NCBI GenBank assembly: GCA_963833585.1
Contig: CAWHYF010000006.1
Coordinates: 124,001 to 188,000 of the forward strand
DNA from: Bog-756 sp963833585
Lineage (GTDB): Bacteria; Actinomycetota; Acidimicrobiia; Acidimicrobiales; RAAP-2
DNA: 64,000 bases
Reading direction: 5' to 3'
Numbering within the stretch: the stretch's first letter is position 1; every line of letters begins with the position of its first letter. Shown piece by piece: positions 25,106 through 33,045 of the stretch. The notes beneath the pieces were generated by a model. It did not search any database. It had not been told where the DNA came from and saw only the letters and a list, made by a program, of their open reading frames with translations. The position numbers and the translations under genes are program-made.

Positions 25106-26623
25106 TCACAGCCCGCTCTCCACCGTCACGCGGCCCTCGGCCGCCGCCTTCTTGAGAGCGTCGTAGTCCCGCTCGTTCTGATCGGCGTAGGTCTCGGCGA
25201 ACGAGGCGATGGCATTGTCGAAGGTCTTGCCCGAGCCCAGGTAGGCGGCGATGGCGATCCGGTCGCCGGACCGGGCGTGGGCCCGAGCCAGGGTCCAGGC
25301 GCACAGCCGCCCGTAGATGGCCATGCTCTCGGGGACCATCCGGTCGGTGTCGGCCGAGCCCTTCCAGTCCCGAAGCTGGCGCACGTAGAAGTCCCGTTGC
25401 ACCCCGTCGAGCCCTTCCACCCGGTCCCACCCCAGGAAGATGTCACTGGACGCCTGCATGAGGTGCTGGCCGGCCACCACCCGCTCCCCCTGGTTGACGT
25501 AGTGGCTCTTCCCCACGAACTGCTCCAGCACCGAGGCCTGGGCCTCCTTGGCCTGCAGCAGGAGGGGGTCGGTGCCGTCACTGCCCACCAGCAACATCAC
25601 CCAGGCCCGCGTGCCCACACTGCCCACCCCGACCACCTTGCGGGCGATGCTCACGTACCGGAACTGCTCGAGCAGGTGTTGGCGGTCGCTCTGCAGTGTG
25701 GCGCGGTAGCTGCGCAGCAGTCGGTGGAAGGTCTCGGTCAGTGCGTGGGTCTCGAGCTCGGGGTACAGCTCCTCGATGGGCACCAGCAAGGGCGGGTCGC
25801 TCACGAACCGGGTCTCGCCGTCGACCACCTGGGTCAGTTTCTCCAGGGCCTGCATGCTGTCTCGGGTCTTGGCCTTGGCCAGCGCCTTGTCGGCACGGGA
25901 CTTGACCTTGGCCAGGGCCTTGTCACCGCCCTTGGAGGCGGCCATCCCGAGTTGGTCGCCCAACTCGCCCAGCGTCTTCTCGATGTCCATGCGGGCGTAC
26001 CAGACGTCGAGGTCCCGCATGGTGGCCAACGTGGCCATCTCGGTGCGATAGGACTCGGCGGCCTGGAGGACCACCGTGGACCGCTCCCGGTCCGAGAACC
26101 CGCGGTCACGGCCGGCGATGGCCAGGCTGGCCGCCAGACGCTTCAGGTCCCACTCCCACGGCCCGGGCAGGGTCTCGTCGAAGTCGTTGAGGTCGAAGAC
26201 CAGGTTGCGCTCGGCCGAGGCGAAGACTCCGAAGTTGCTCAGGTGGGCGTCGCCACACGCCTGGACGTTGATGCCGGAGCGGGGGGTGGTGGACAGGTCG
26301 GATGCCATGATGAGGGCCGCGCCCCGGTAGAAGGTGAAGGGGGACACCAGCATCCGGCCGTAGCGGATCGGGACCAGCTCCTGCACCCGGGTCGTGGCCT
26401 GGGACTCGAGGAGCGCCACCGGGTCGGGGCGGTTGGCCGCGGGATCCCACGCCCCCTGGGACGATCTCGGCACGGCGGCCCGGGCCGCCTTGCCCAGCGC
26501 CGCCCGCTCACCGGCCTCGAGATGGTCAACCTCCGGGACGGCGACAACCTCACGGACGGTGGCGGCAGAGTCTGGGGTAGCCATAGCTCTACTGTCGCGC
26601 CTCTCGGTGGTCGGCACCATCAC
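25106..26623 (-). CDS. DUF2252 family protein
   Basis: This 505-residue (or 492 from the internal MATPDSA) protein is a full-length DUF2252. 'RYGRMLVSPFTFYRGAALIMASDL' and 'QACGDAHLSNFGVF' are followed by 'NLVFDLNDFDETLPGPWEWDLKRLAASL', which are the family's kinase-like metal-binding signatures (H-x2-N and D-x-N-D-F-D). The fold is related to aminoglycoside phosphotransferases and HipA-like kinases, but no substrate is established. The C-terminal part with 'GSGKTFDNAIASFAETYADQNERDYDAL' is also conserved. The gene follows the FGE-type gene by 15 nt and precedes the aquaporin by 37 nt, so all three are probably one transcript. Confidence 0.87.
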   Translation of the reverse strand: MMVPTTERRDSRAMATPDSAATVREVVAVPEVDHLEAGERAALGKAARAAVPRSSQGAWDPAANRPDPVALLESQATTRVQELVPIRYGRMLVSPFTFYRGAALIMASDLSTTPRSGINVQACGDAHLSNFGVFASAERNLVFDLNDFDETLPGPWEWDLKRLAASLAIAGRDRGFSDRERSTVVLQAAESYRTEMATLATMRDLDVWYARMDIEKTLGELGDQLGMAASKGGDKALAKVKSRADKALAKAKTRDSMQALEKLTQVVDGETRFVSDPPLLVPIEELYPELETHALTETFHRLLRSYRATLQSDRQHLLEQFRYVSIARKVVGVGSVGTRAWVMLLVGSDGTDPLLLQAKEAQASVLEQFVGKSHYVNQGERVVAGQHLMQASSDIFLGWDRVEGLDGVQRDFYVRQLRDWKGSADTDRMVPESMAIYGRLCAWTLARAHARSGDRIAIAAYLGSGKTFDNAIASFAETYADQNERDYDALKKAAAEGRVTVESGL

Positions 26624-26638
26624 CCTGGTCGGGCGATT

Positions 26639-27706
26639 TCAGTCGGCGCGCTCCGGGTCAGCGGCGCCGGCGCGCTCCGGGTCAGGGGCGTCGGCGGCCA
26701 CCCTGAACCCCGCATTGCCCGTCGAGCTGTCCGGTCCACTCCCGAAACGGGCCGACACCCGGTACCGTCGGCAGTAGGAGGCATGGCACAGGTAGGAGCC
26801 GCCTCGCTGAACCCGGGCCGCGCCGGTCGGGGGGCCGGATGGGGCCGACATCGGCGCCGATGCGTAGTACTCCACGTCCAACCAGTCGGCGCACCACTCC
26901 CACACGTTGCCGGTCATGTTGTACAGGCCGTACCCATTGGGCTCGAAGGCATCGACCGGCGCCGTGCCCAGGTAGCCGTCGGCTCCGCTGTTGCCGCCCG
27001 GGAACTCGCCCTGGAAGACGTTCATCCGGTGGGCTCCTCCGGGCTCGAGCTGATCGCCCCATGGGAAGGGCTGGCCGTCCAGTCCGCCCCGGGCGGCCAC
27101 CTCCCACTCGGCCTCGCTCGGCAGGCGGGTACCCGACCAGGCGCAGTAGGCGGCAGCATCGTGCCACGAGACATGTACCACCGGATGGTCGGCCCGGTCG
27201 GCGATGTCCGACTGGGGACCCTCGGGATGGCGCCAGTCCGCCCCCATGACCTGCCGCCACCACGGCGCCCCCTCCACCCCCCGGGTGGGAGGGAACTCGT
27301 CCGGCAGCAGGCCGCCGAACACGAAGGACCATTCGAACCGTTCGGCGTCGGTCTGCCAGCCGGAGGCCGCCACGAACTCGGCGAACTCCCGGTTGGCGAC
27401 GGCGTAGGGGTCGATACCGAACGAGGCCAACTCGGCCTGGTGCACCGGTGCCTCTCCGTCGCCCGGGTAGGACCACGCCGACTCGTCACCCAGCCGGTAA
27501 CGGCCACCCGGCACCGTCACCAGCGGGCCCGGGTGGGCGCCACCGGCAGGGGACACCGCCGATCGGCGAGCGGAAGGCCGACCGCGGCTGGGGGCACAGC
27601 AGGAGCCCGGCACGGCGCCCAGGGTATCGGGCCCTCCGTCGTGATCAGTCCGACCGGGAGGTGGTGACGGAGCCGGTGAGTTTGGACTGGCTGGATCGGG
27701 AGACAA
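26639..27706 (-). CDS. Formylglycine-generating enzyme (SUMF1/FGE) homologue
   Basis: The 355-residue protein has the FGE-sulfatase fold. It contains 'VTVPGGRYRLGDES', 'VHQAELASFGIDPYAVANREFAEFVAAS', 'HPVVHVSWHDAAAYCAWSGTRLPSEAEWEVAARGG', 'NVFQGEFPGGNSG...GYGLYNMTGNVWEWCADW' and 'RGGSYLCHASYCRRYRVSAR', each cited in part. The two cysteines in the last motif match the catalytic pair of true formylglycine-generating enzymes, which oxidise a sulfatase cysteine using Cu and O2. Many relatives lack them. No sulfatase gene is in the window, so the client is unknown. A CC-rich N-terminal stretch of about 60 residues is not conserved, and the true start may lie further in. The gene begins 4 nt after the upstream hypothetical gene. 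Confidence 0.87.
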   Translation of the reverse strand: MSPDPASPNSPAPSPPPGRTDHDGGPDTLGAVPGSCCAPSRGRPSARRSAVSPAGGAHPGPLVTVPGGRYRLGDESAWSYPGDGEAPVHQAELASFGIDPYAVANREFAEFVAASGWQTDAERFEWSFVFGGLLPDEFPPTRGVEGAPWWRQVMGADWRHPEGPQSDIADRADHPVVHVSWHDAAAYCAWSGTRLPSEAEWEVAARGGLDGQPFPWGDQLEPGGAHRMNVFQGEFPGGNSGADGYLGTAPVDAFEPNGYGLYNMTGNVWEWCADWLDVEYYASAPMSAPSGPPTGAARVQRGGSYLCHASYCRRYRVSARFGSGPDSSTGNAGFRVAADAPDPERAGAADPERAD

Positions 27707-27709
27707 CGG

Positions 27710-28111
27710 TCATGGGATCTTCCCGGTCGGTCGGGACACGGCGTCGACGGCAGGATCGGCCGGATCGGCCGGGGCGGAGTCGAAGGGCGCCGGGTTGACG
27801 GAGGCCAACTCGATGTTGAGGTCACGGAGGAGTTCGAGGAGGCCGTGCAGCCGGGCCTGATCGGGCACCCACCCCACCAGATGGGTCATCCCGTGCTCGC
27901 ACCGGCTGACCTCGAAACCCTGGAGGGCCGCGACCAGCGTTGGGCTGAGCCGTCCCTTGACCACGATTTCAAATGCCTCGGGACCCACGGCAACCTTCCC
28001 TGGTGTGGTGAGCTCCCCGGGCCAACCCCGGGCCGGCAAGGGCGTCCAGACCGGCGGTTTTTCTGACACGCTGACTGGTCGCGCCGTGCTCCCATCGTGA
28101 GCGGAGGGCAT
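27710..28111 (-). CDS. Hypothetical protein upstream of the FGE gene
   Basis: The 133-residue protein has a Pro-rich N-terminus and a compact core: 'AFEIVVKGRLSPTLVAALQGFEVSRCEHGMTHLVGWVPDQ' and 'LHGLLELLRDLNIELASVNP' (parts cited). The core looks like a small ferredoxin-like alpha/beta fold; I do not recognise a named family. An alternative start 31 codons upstream is possible. It is the first gene of the minus-strand cluster and is divergent from the LuxR-type regulator across 129 nt, a suitable place for shared control. Confidence 0.6.
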   Translation of the reverse strand: MPSAHDGSTARPVSVSEKPPVWTPLPARGWPGELTTPGKVAVGPEAFEIVVKGRLSPTLVAALQGFEVSRCEHGMTHLVGWVPDQARLHGLLELLRDLNIELASVNPAPFDSAPADPADPAVDAVSRPTGKIP

Positions 28112-28240
28112 TCTGCTGTCGTCATCCCCCGAGGGTGATCGTGCGCCGGACCTCCCAGGTCTTGGGGGGGCGACAGTTGGCAGCCCTCGTCGGCCGGGTG
28201 GCACACTGGTTCCCTACCGGTCGGAGCGCGAATCGAAGCA

Positions 28241-30838
28241 ATGGTGAAAGGTGCAGTAACACCGACCCACGCGGTCGACCGGCCGGCGCTCCGGCGCCAA
28301 CTGGACGAGGCGCTGACGCAGCCGTTGACCCTGGTCGTGGCGCCGGCGGGAGCCGGAAAGTCGGTCCTGCTGGCCCAGTGGGCGGCCACCCATCCCGACT
28401 TGGACGTCATCTGGATGGACCTGACCAGGTCCGACGACGACCCGGTCCGCTTCGCTCAGCGACTCCTGGCGGGTCTGGCGACGGTGAACGCGGAGGCGGC
28501 CGAGCTGGGCACGCTGGTCTCCCTCCACAGCGGCGGGCTGGGGACGCCCCTCCTGGAGGCGGTGACGGGGTTGATGGCCGAACTGCCCGAGACCGTCCTA
28601 GTGCTGGACGACCTGCACCAGCTCTCCAACGCCAAGCTGCTGGCCGATCTGGGCCGACTTGTCGAGCATCTGCCCGCCAATATCCACCTCGTGCTGTCGA
28701 CCCGGGTGGATCCCCCCTTCGCCTGGAGCCGCCACCGCCTGGGCCGAGGGCTGACCGAGATCCGCCAGGCCGAGCTGGCCTTCGACCAGGAAGACTCGGC
28801 CCGTCTCCTGGAGCGGATCACCGGACAGCCCCTGGGTCAGGACCAGGTCGAGGCGCTCGTGCACCGCACCGAGGGGTGGGCCGCCGGGCTGCAGGTGGCC
28901 GGGATGATGCTCCGGCTCCACGAGGACCCGGACCGGTTCGTGGCCCACTTCAGCGGAAGTGATCGGCTGATCGCCGACTACCTGAGCGAGGAGGTGCTCG
29001 AGGCCCAGCCGGAGCCGCGACGGGTCTTCCTCCTGGAGTGTTCGGTCCTGGACGAGATGTGTGCCGATCTGGTGGCCCACCTGACCGGGGTACCCGACGC
29101 CCAGCTGGTCCTCGAGGAACTGGAGCGGGAGTCGATGTTCCTCCTCCCCCTGGACGGCCACCGGGAGTGGTACCGGTTCCACCATCTCTTCCGGGACCTG
29201 CTTCGATTCCGGCTGCGAGCCGAGGACCCGGACGCCGAGGCCCGCCTGCTGGCGCTGGCCGCCGCGTGGCACCTGGATCGGGGGGAGGTCGCCCCGGCCA
29301 TCGAGTACCTCTTGCGCGCCCGGGCCTGGGACGAGGTGCTGGAGCTGATCATGCACCGAGGAACCGAGGTCTTCGAGCGCGGGCAGATGGCCACCGTCGT
29401 CCGGTGGATCACCGCGGTGCCCGAGACCAAACGAACGGGCCGAAGGGAGGTCAGCCTCCTCCTCGGCCTCCTCCAGGGCGCCGAGGGTCAGGCGGCCGGC
29501 GCCGAGGACATCCTGCGTGGTCTGCTGGCCGATCCGGGAGCCACGCCGGGCGAGCGGGCCTGCGCCCAAGCCTTCCTCGCCACCATGGCCCAGTTCCGCA
29601 CCAACCCCGACACCACGGCGCAGATGGCCCTGGCCGCACTGGCGATGCTCCGTTCCCTCGACGGGAGCCCCATGCCGGTCGTGATCAACCTGAGCGACCC
29701 CCAGTCCCTGGAGACCATGGTCCTGGGCTCCGGCGGGCGGGCCCACTTCCTGGCCGGTCGGATGGAGGAGGCAAGGGCATGGATGGAGGAAGGGCTGGCG
29801 TCGCCCGGGTCTGCGTACTCGGCCTGGAGAATCGGCATCCTCGGATCCCTGGGTCTGGTCGAAGCCTGGGTCGGACGGCTCGAGCGGGCTCAGGCCGTGG
29901 CCGACGAAGCCCTGAGTGTCGCCCGGGATGTCGGCATCCTGACCCATCCGGTCACGGCCGACGCCTTCCTGGCCACCAGCCTGGTGGCCCTGCAACGGGG
30001 TCGGGCGCGGCATGCGGCCCTGGCCCTCGGTGAGGGCACCTTGCGGGCCGAGGCCAACCGGCGCACTCCGTTGACCTGGGTCTGTCGCCTGATGCAGGCC
30101 GAACTCCAGGCCGCGGAGGGCCAGAGCGACCAGGCGGCAGCCACCATGGTGGCGGCCCGTCACGAGCTCGGTGCCCCGCCGCCGCCGGTGGTGGAGCACG
30201 GCCTGCTCGCCCTGCGAAGTAGGTTGCTCCGCGTCAGCGGCTTCCCCGACGAGGCCCACCGCCTGCTCCGGGAGGCGCCGCCGGAGGAACCGGCCCTGGT
30301 CTTCGAGGCGGCGGCCAACGCACTGGCCCGGGGCCACCCCGACCAGGCCCGCAAGATCCTGGAGGGCGCCGCCGCCACGAGCGCGGGCCGGCCGTCGTAC
30401 GAGGTCGAGCGGTTGTTGGCGCAGGCCTGGCTGTCCCTGGCCGACGGCGATCTCGGGGACAGCCGGCGTCAGCTGAAAGACGCCATGGACCTGGCCTCGC
30501 TCCACGGACTGGTCGCGGTGTTCGTCCGGGCCGGCCCGGACGTGGTGCGAATGGTGGCAGAACACAAGGACGGGTCGCCGGAATTCCGGGACACCGTGCT
30601 GGTCGGGGCCCGCGAAGCTCTCGATCCGGCGCGAGGCGACCTGCCCGACCCGCTTACCGATCGCGAACTCGAGATCCTCTCCTACCTCCCGAGCCGACTC
30701 ACCAACACCGAACTGGCTGAGCGGTGCTACGTCTCGGTGAACACCATCAAGACCCACATGGCCCACATCTACCGCAAGCTCGACGCGGCCAACCGAAACG
30801 AGGCCATCACCCGGGCCCGTCAGCTCGGACTGCTCTAG
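28241..30838 (+). CDS. Large ATP-binding LuxR-family (LAL/MalT-like) transcriptional regulator
   Basis: The 865-residue regulator has the MalT architecture. An N-terminal STAND-type ATPase has Walker A 'APAGAGKSVLL' (residues about 34-44) and a Walker B-like 'VLVLDDLHQLS'. A central TPR-like superhelix of about 450 residues follows. The C-terminal LuxR helix-turn-helix is 'LTDRELEILSYLPSRLTNTELAERCYVSVNTIKTHMAHIYRKL' (about residues 805-847). LAL proteins sense small molecules and activate neighbouring genes in an ATP-dependent way. Its location between a divergent minus-strand cluster and a plus-strand cluster suggests that it controls the island. The inducer cannot be inferred. The start gives 'MVKGAVTPTHAVDRPALRRQLDEAL', typical for the family. 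Confidence 0.92.
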   Translation: MVKGAVTPTHAVDRPALRRQLDEALTQPLTLVVAPAGAGKSVLLAQWAATHPDLDVIWMDLTRSDDDPVRFAQRLLAGLATVNAEAAELGTLVSLHSGGLGTPLLEAVTGLMAELPETVLVLDDLHQLSNAKLLADLGRLVEHLPANIHLVLSTRVDPPFAWSRHRLGRGLTEIRQAELAFDQEDSARLLERITGQPLGQDQVEALVHRTEGWAAGLQVAGMMLRLHEDPDRFVAHFSGSDRLIADYLSEEVLEAQPEPRRVFLLECSVLDEMCADLVAHLTGVPDAQLVLEELERESMFLLPLDGHREWYRFHHLFRDLLRFRLRAEDPDAEARLLALAAAWHLDRGEVAPAIEYLLRARAWDEVLELIMHRGTEVFERGQMATVVRWITAVPETKRTGRREVSLLLGLLQGAEGQAAGAEDILRGLLADPGATPGERACAQAFLATMAQFRTNPDTTAQMALAALAMLRSLDGSPMPVVINLSDPQSLETMVLGSGGRAHFLAGRMEEARAWMEEGLASPGSAYSAWRIGILGSLGLVEAWVGRLERAQAVADEALSVARDVGILTHPVTADAFLATSLVALQRGRARHAALALGEGTLRAEANRRTPLTWVCRLMQAELQAAEGQSDQAAATMVAARHELGAPPPPVVEHGLLALRSRLLRVSGFPDEAHRLLREAPPEEPALVFEAAANALARGHPDQARKILEGAAATSAGRPSYEVERLLAQAWLSLADGDLGDSRRQLKDAMDLASLHGLVAVFVRAGPDVVRMVAEHKDGSPEFRDTVLVGAREALDPARGDLPDPLTDRELEILSYLPSRLTNTELAERCYVSVNTIKTHMAHIYRKLDAANRNEAITRARQLGLL

Positions 30839-30997
30839 CCCCCCGTCGCCGGCGACCGGTCTGGTTGTCCCCGTGACCAGGGCCGGCTCCCCGCTCGATC
30901 ATCTGGTCCAAGTCATCCCGGAAGGGTGATGACCTCGACGAGCCCGGTGTGGTTGGATCACGGGACAGGAAATTCACCCACCAAGGAGGCCCAGAAG

Positions 30998-31396
30998 ATG
31001 CTCGCCTACACCTACCCGCTGGCCGACCTGTTCGGAACCATGCTGGGACTGTTCGTCTTCTTCATCTGGTTCTGGCTCCTCATCGTGATCTTCGGGGACA
31101 TCTTCCGCAGCCGGGACATGGGCGGCGGGGCCAAGGCGCTCTGGGTCATCTTCGTGATCGTCCTCCCCTTCCTCGGGATCTTCGTCTACCTGATCGCCCG
31201 CGGTGGCAAGATGCACGAGCGGGCCGAACAGGCGGCCCAGCAGCAGCAGAAAGCCTTCGACGACTACGTCAAGCAGACCGCAGGAGCGTCGGGCGGAAGC
31301 AGCGCCGATCAGTTGGCCAAGCTGGCCGATCTGAAGGCGCAAGGCGTGCTCACCGACGCCGAATTCGACGCCCAGAAGGCCAAGATCCTCTCCTGA
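30998..31396 (+). CDS. PLDc_N and SHOCT domain membrane protein
   Basis: The 132-residue protein has two hydrophobic segments in the PLDc_N layout ('LFGTMLGLFVFFIWFWLLIVIFGDIFRS' and 'ALWVIFVIVLPFLGIFVYLIARG', parts). A Gln-rich linker follows, and then a C-terminal SHOCT motif 'QLAKLADLKAQGVLTDAEFDAQKAKIL'. It resembles actinobacterial small membrane proteins linked to envelope or acid stress. The start has an AAGGAGG Shine-Dalgarno sequence 8 nt upstream, which rules out the longer frame. The terminal motif is nearly the same as in the SHOCT gene at 23.4-23.6 kb. It is the first gene on the plus strand after the LuxR-type regulator. Confidence 0.85.
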   Translation: MLAYTYPLADLFGTMLGLFVFFIWFWLLIVIFGDIFRSRDMGGGAKALWVIFVIVLPFLGIFVYLIARGGKMHERAEQAAQQQQKAFDDYVKQTAGASGGSSADQLAKLADLKAQGVLTDAEFDAQKAKILS

Positions 31397-31480
31397 CTCG
31401 TTCTCGGACGTGGGCGGTCGGGGTCCCACCACCCACCGCCCACGCCGAGTCGTACCCACCCGAACGACCGAAGGGCGACC

Positions 31481-31570
31481 ATGTACTACCTGGGCGGCGT
31501 GATCTTCGCGGTGTTGGCCATCGTGCTGGTGGTGGCCTTCATCAAGAAGTTCCGCCAGAGTAATGACTGA
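31481..31570 (+). CDS. Small single-span membrane protein, 29 aa
   Basis: The ORF encodes MYYLGGVIFAVLAIVLVVAF followed by IKKFRQSND: one hydrophobic helix with a basic, polar tail. It lies between the PLDc_N-SHOCT gene and the GAP-family gene on the same strand, with a weak AAGGG ribosome-binding site upstream. The composition is that of a real membrane microprotein. I know of no family. Confidence 0.55.
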   Translation: MYYLGGVIFAVLAIVLVVAFIKKFRQSND

Positions 31571-31609
31571 CCTCTCCCTGCCGCGGTTACCAGCGCACGG
31601 GCTCATGCC

Positions 31610-32263
31610 GTGATCCTCGACCTGCTGCTCATCGCCCTGGTCATCACCCTGGAGCCCATCCCGCTGACGGCCTTCCTCCTGGTCCTGATGTCCAAGGGCG
31701 GTGTCCGCAAGGGTGCGGCCTTCATCTTCGGATGGCTGCTGTCGCTGGCCGTCGTGGTCGCCCTGACCGTGGTGTTCACCGGCAACAAACCTCCCAAGCC
31801 CAGCACGGCCCCCTCGCTGGCCGCCATCGCCGTCAAGATCCTCATCGGAGTGGTGCTGGTCATCATCGCCCTCCGTCGGCGGGCCAAGCTGGGCCGGCCC
31901 AAGCCCCCGAAGAAGCCGCCGAAGTGGCAGACCGGAATCGACAACATGTCACCCTGGGTGGTCATCGGCCTGGCCCCCTTGACCCAGCCCTGGGGTCTGG
32001 TGGCCGCCGGGGTGGCCACCATCATGGAGGCCAAACTCAGCTCGGCTGAGAGCTACATCGCCCTGTTCCTGTTCTGTCTCGTCGCCACAGCCGTGTACCT
32101 GGTCATGGAGATCTATGCCGGGTTCCGACCCGAGCGGGCTCAGGCCATCCTGGCCAGTATCCGGACCTGGATCGACACCCACACCGACCAGGTGATCATC
32201 ATCCTCTCCCTGGGCCTGGGCCTCTGGTTGGTCGGGAAGAGCATCTACACCCTGGTCACCTGA
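31610..32263 (+). CDS. GAP-family (Sap-like) membrane transport protein
   Basis: The 217-residue protein has six predicted membrane helices in the LysE-like arrangement of GAP/Sap ('sulfolipid-addressing') proteins. 'IALVITLEPIPLTAFLLVLMSKGGVRKGAAFIFGWLLSL' in the first helices and 'APLTQPWGLVAAGVATIMEAKLS' in the middle (parts cited) are typical. Mycobacterial relatives help export glycolipids or peptidolipids; other members are uncharacterised. The start is a GTG; an ATG 6 nt earlier is out of frame. It forms part of a plus-strand run with the SHOCT gene and two small membrane proteins. Confidence 0.8.
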   Translation: MILDLLLIALVITLEPIPLTAFLLVLMSKGGVRKGAAFIFGWLLSLAVVVALTVVFTGNKPPKPSTAPSLAAIAVKILIGVVLVIIALRRRAKLGRPKPPKKPPKWQTGIDNMSPWVVIGLAPLTQPWGLVAAGVATIMEAKLSSAESYIALFLFCLVATAVYLVMEIYAGFRPERAQAILASIRTWIDTHTDQVIIILSLGLGLWLVGKSIYTLVT

Positions 32264-32277
32264 TCGGGTCGGGTTCG

Positions 32278-32442
32278 ATGCTGACCGTCATCCTGTTGCT
32301 GGTGTTCTGCGTGGCGGCCTCCTGGGTGACCTTCTGGGTCGTCCCCCGGTCCCTCCGCCGATCGAGATCGGAGATGCCCACCGCCGTCCCCGAGGAGTGG
32401 GTCGCCGAGTTCCGCGACCGCGAAGGACCCGCCAACGAATGA
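32278..32442 (+). CDS. Small membrane protein, 54 aa
   Basis: The ORF starts MLTVILLLVFCVAASWVTFW, one hydrophobic helix, and ends in a charged tail 'EEWVAEFRDREGPANE'. It begins 14 nt after the GAP-family gene and is probably its co-transcribed partner. It is too short for most callers. No family is recognised. It ends 22 nt before the convergent K+ channel gene. Confidence 0.5.
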   Translation: MLTVILLLVFCVAASWVTFWVVPRSLRRSRSEMPTAVPEEWVAEFRDREGPANE

Positions 32443-32463
32443 ACCGGGGTGGCGATCGCCCGG

Positions 32464-33045
32464 CTACTCGGTCGCCGGTGGCCGGTCGGTCTGGCTGGGT
32501 TCGGCCGGCTGAACCTGCCGGGCCACCCCCCGGGTCACCGCCCCGAAGATCAGGCGGATGACCAGGGCGATGAAGGCCAGGTCGGCCAGCATCTGGACCG
32601 AGACCACCAGACGGGCCGCGTCGCTCTTGGGTGTGATGTCTCCGAATCCCACCGTCGAGAAGACGGTGACGGTGAAGTAGAGGGCCGAGCCCTGGGTGAG
32701 CGGCCCGCCGCTGAACGCTCTCGGGGCGGCATGGGACATGGTCACGTAGATCCAGGCGAAGAGGACCAGGAACAGCGGGATGACGGTGGCCATGGCCACG
32801 GTGGCTCGCAGGATCGGCTGTCGGTGGGTCGAGATCAGCCGGATCTCGTTGACCAGAACGGCCACGAAGAAGGCCAGCGCCACCGTCAGTCGCAGCACCG
32901 GGGACTCGTGCCGATGGGGCACCGGGAGCAGGAAGTACACGGCCAACAACACGGTGACCGTGGCCACCGCCCGCACACCGGTGGCAATCAGATGTGATCG
33001 CTCGAATCGGCCCAGGTCCGACGCCGGCGTCAACGTGTCGCTCAC
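32464..33045 (-). CDS. Two-pore-domain-like potassium channel
   Basis: The 193-residue protein has about four hydrophobic segments. The pore helix and selectivity filter are 'LYFTVTVFSTVGFGDITPKSD' (about residues 125-145); TVGFGD is the K+ filter. The last helix is 'LADLAFIALVIRLIFGAV'. There is no RCK/TrkA-N domain, so gating by cytosolic nucleotides is not evident. The start is a GTG that shares one base with the stop codon of the upstream glutamate decarboxylase (TAGTG), which shows tight translational coupling. The protein probably sets membrane potential or K+ balance during stress. Confidence 0.88.
   Translation of the reverse strand: MSDTLTPASDLGRFERSHLIATGVRAVATVTVLLAVYFLLPVPHRHESPVLRLTVALAFFVAVLVNEIRLISTHRQPILRATVAMATVIPLFLVLFAWIYVTMSHAAPRAFSGGPLTQGSALYFTVTVFSTVGFGDITPKSDAARLVVSVQMLADLAFIALVIRLIFGAVTRGVARQVQPAEPSQTDRPPATE

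Noticed and set aside
25277..27667. 796-codon open frame on the plus strand
   Set aside because: It lies antisense to the DUF2252 and FGE genes, which have clear family motifs. Its translation is low-complexity Gly/His/Arg/Val-rich, as expected for a shadow frame in GC-rich DNA.
28598..30766. 722-codon open frame on the minus strand
   Set aside because: It is antisense to the LuxR-type regulator, with no motif and shadow-frame composition.
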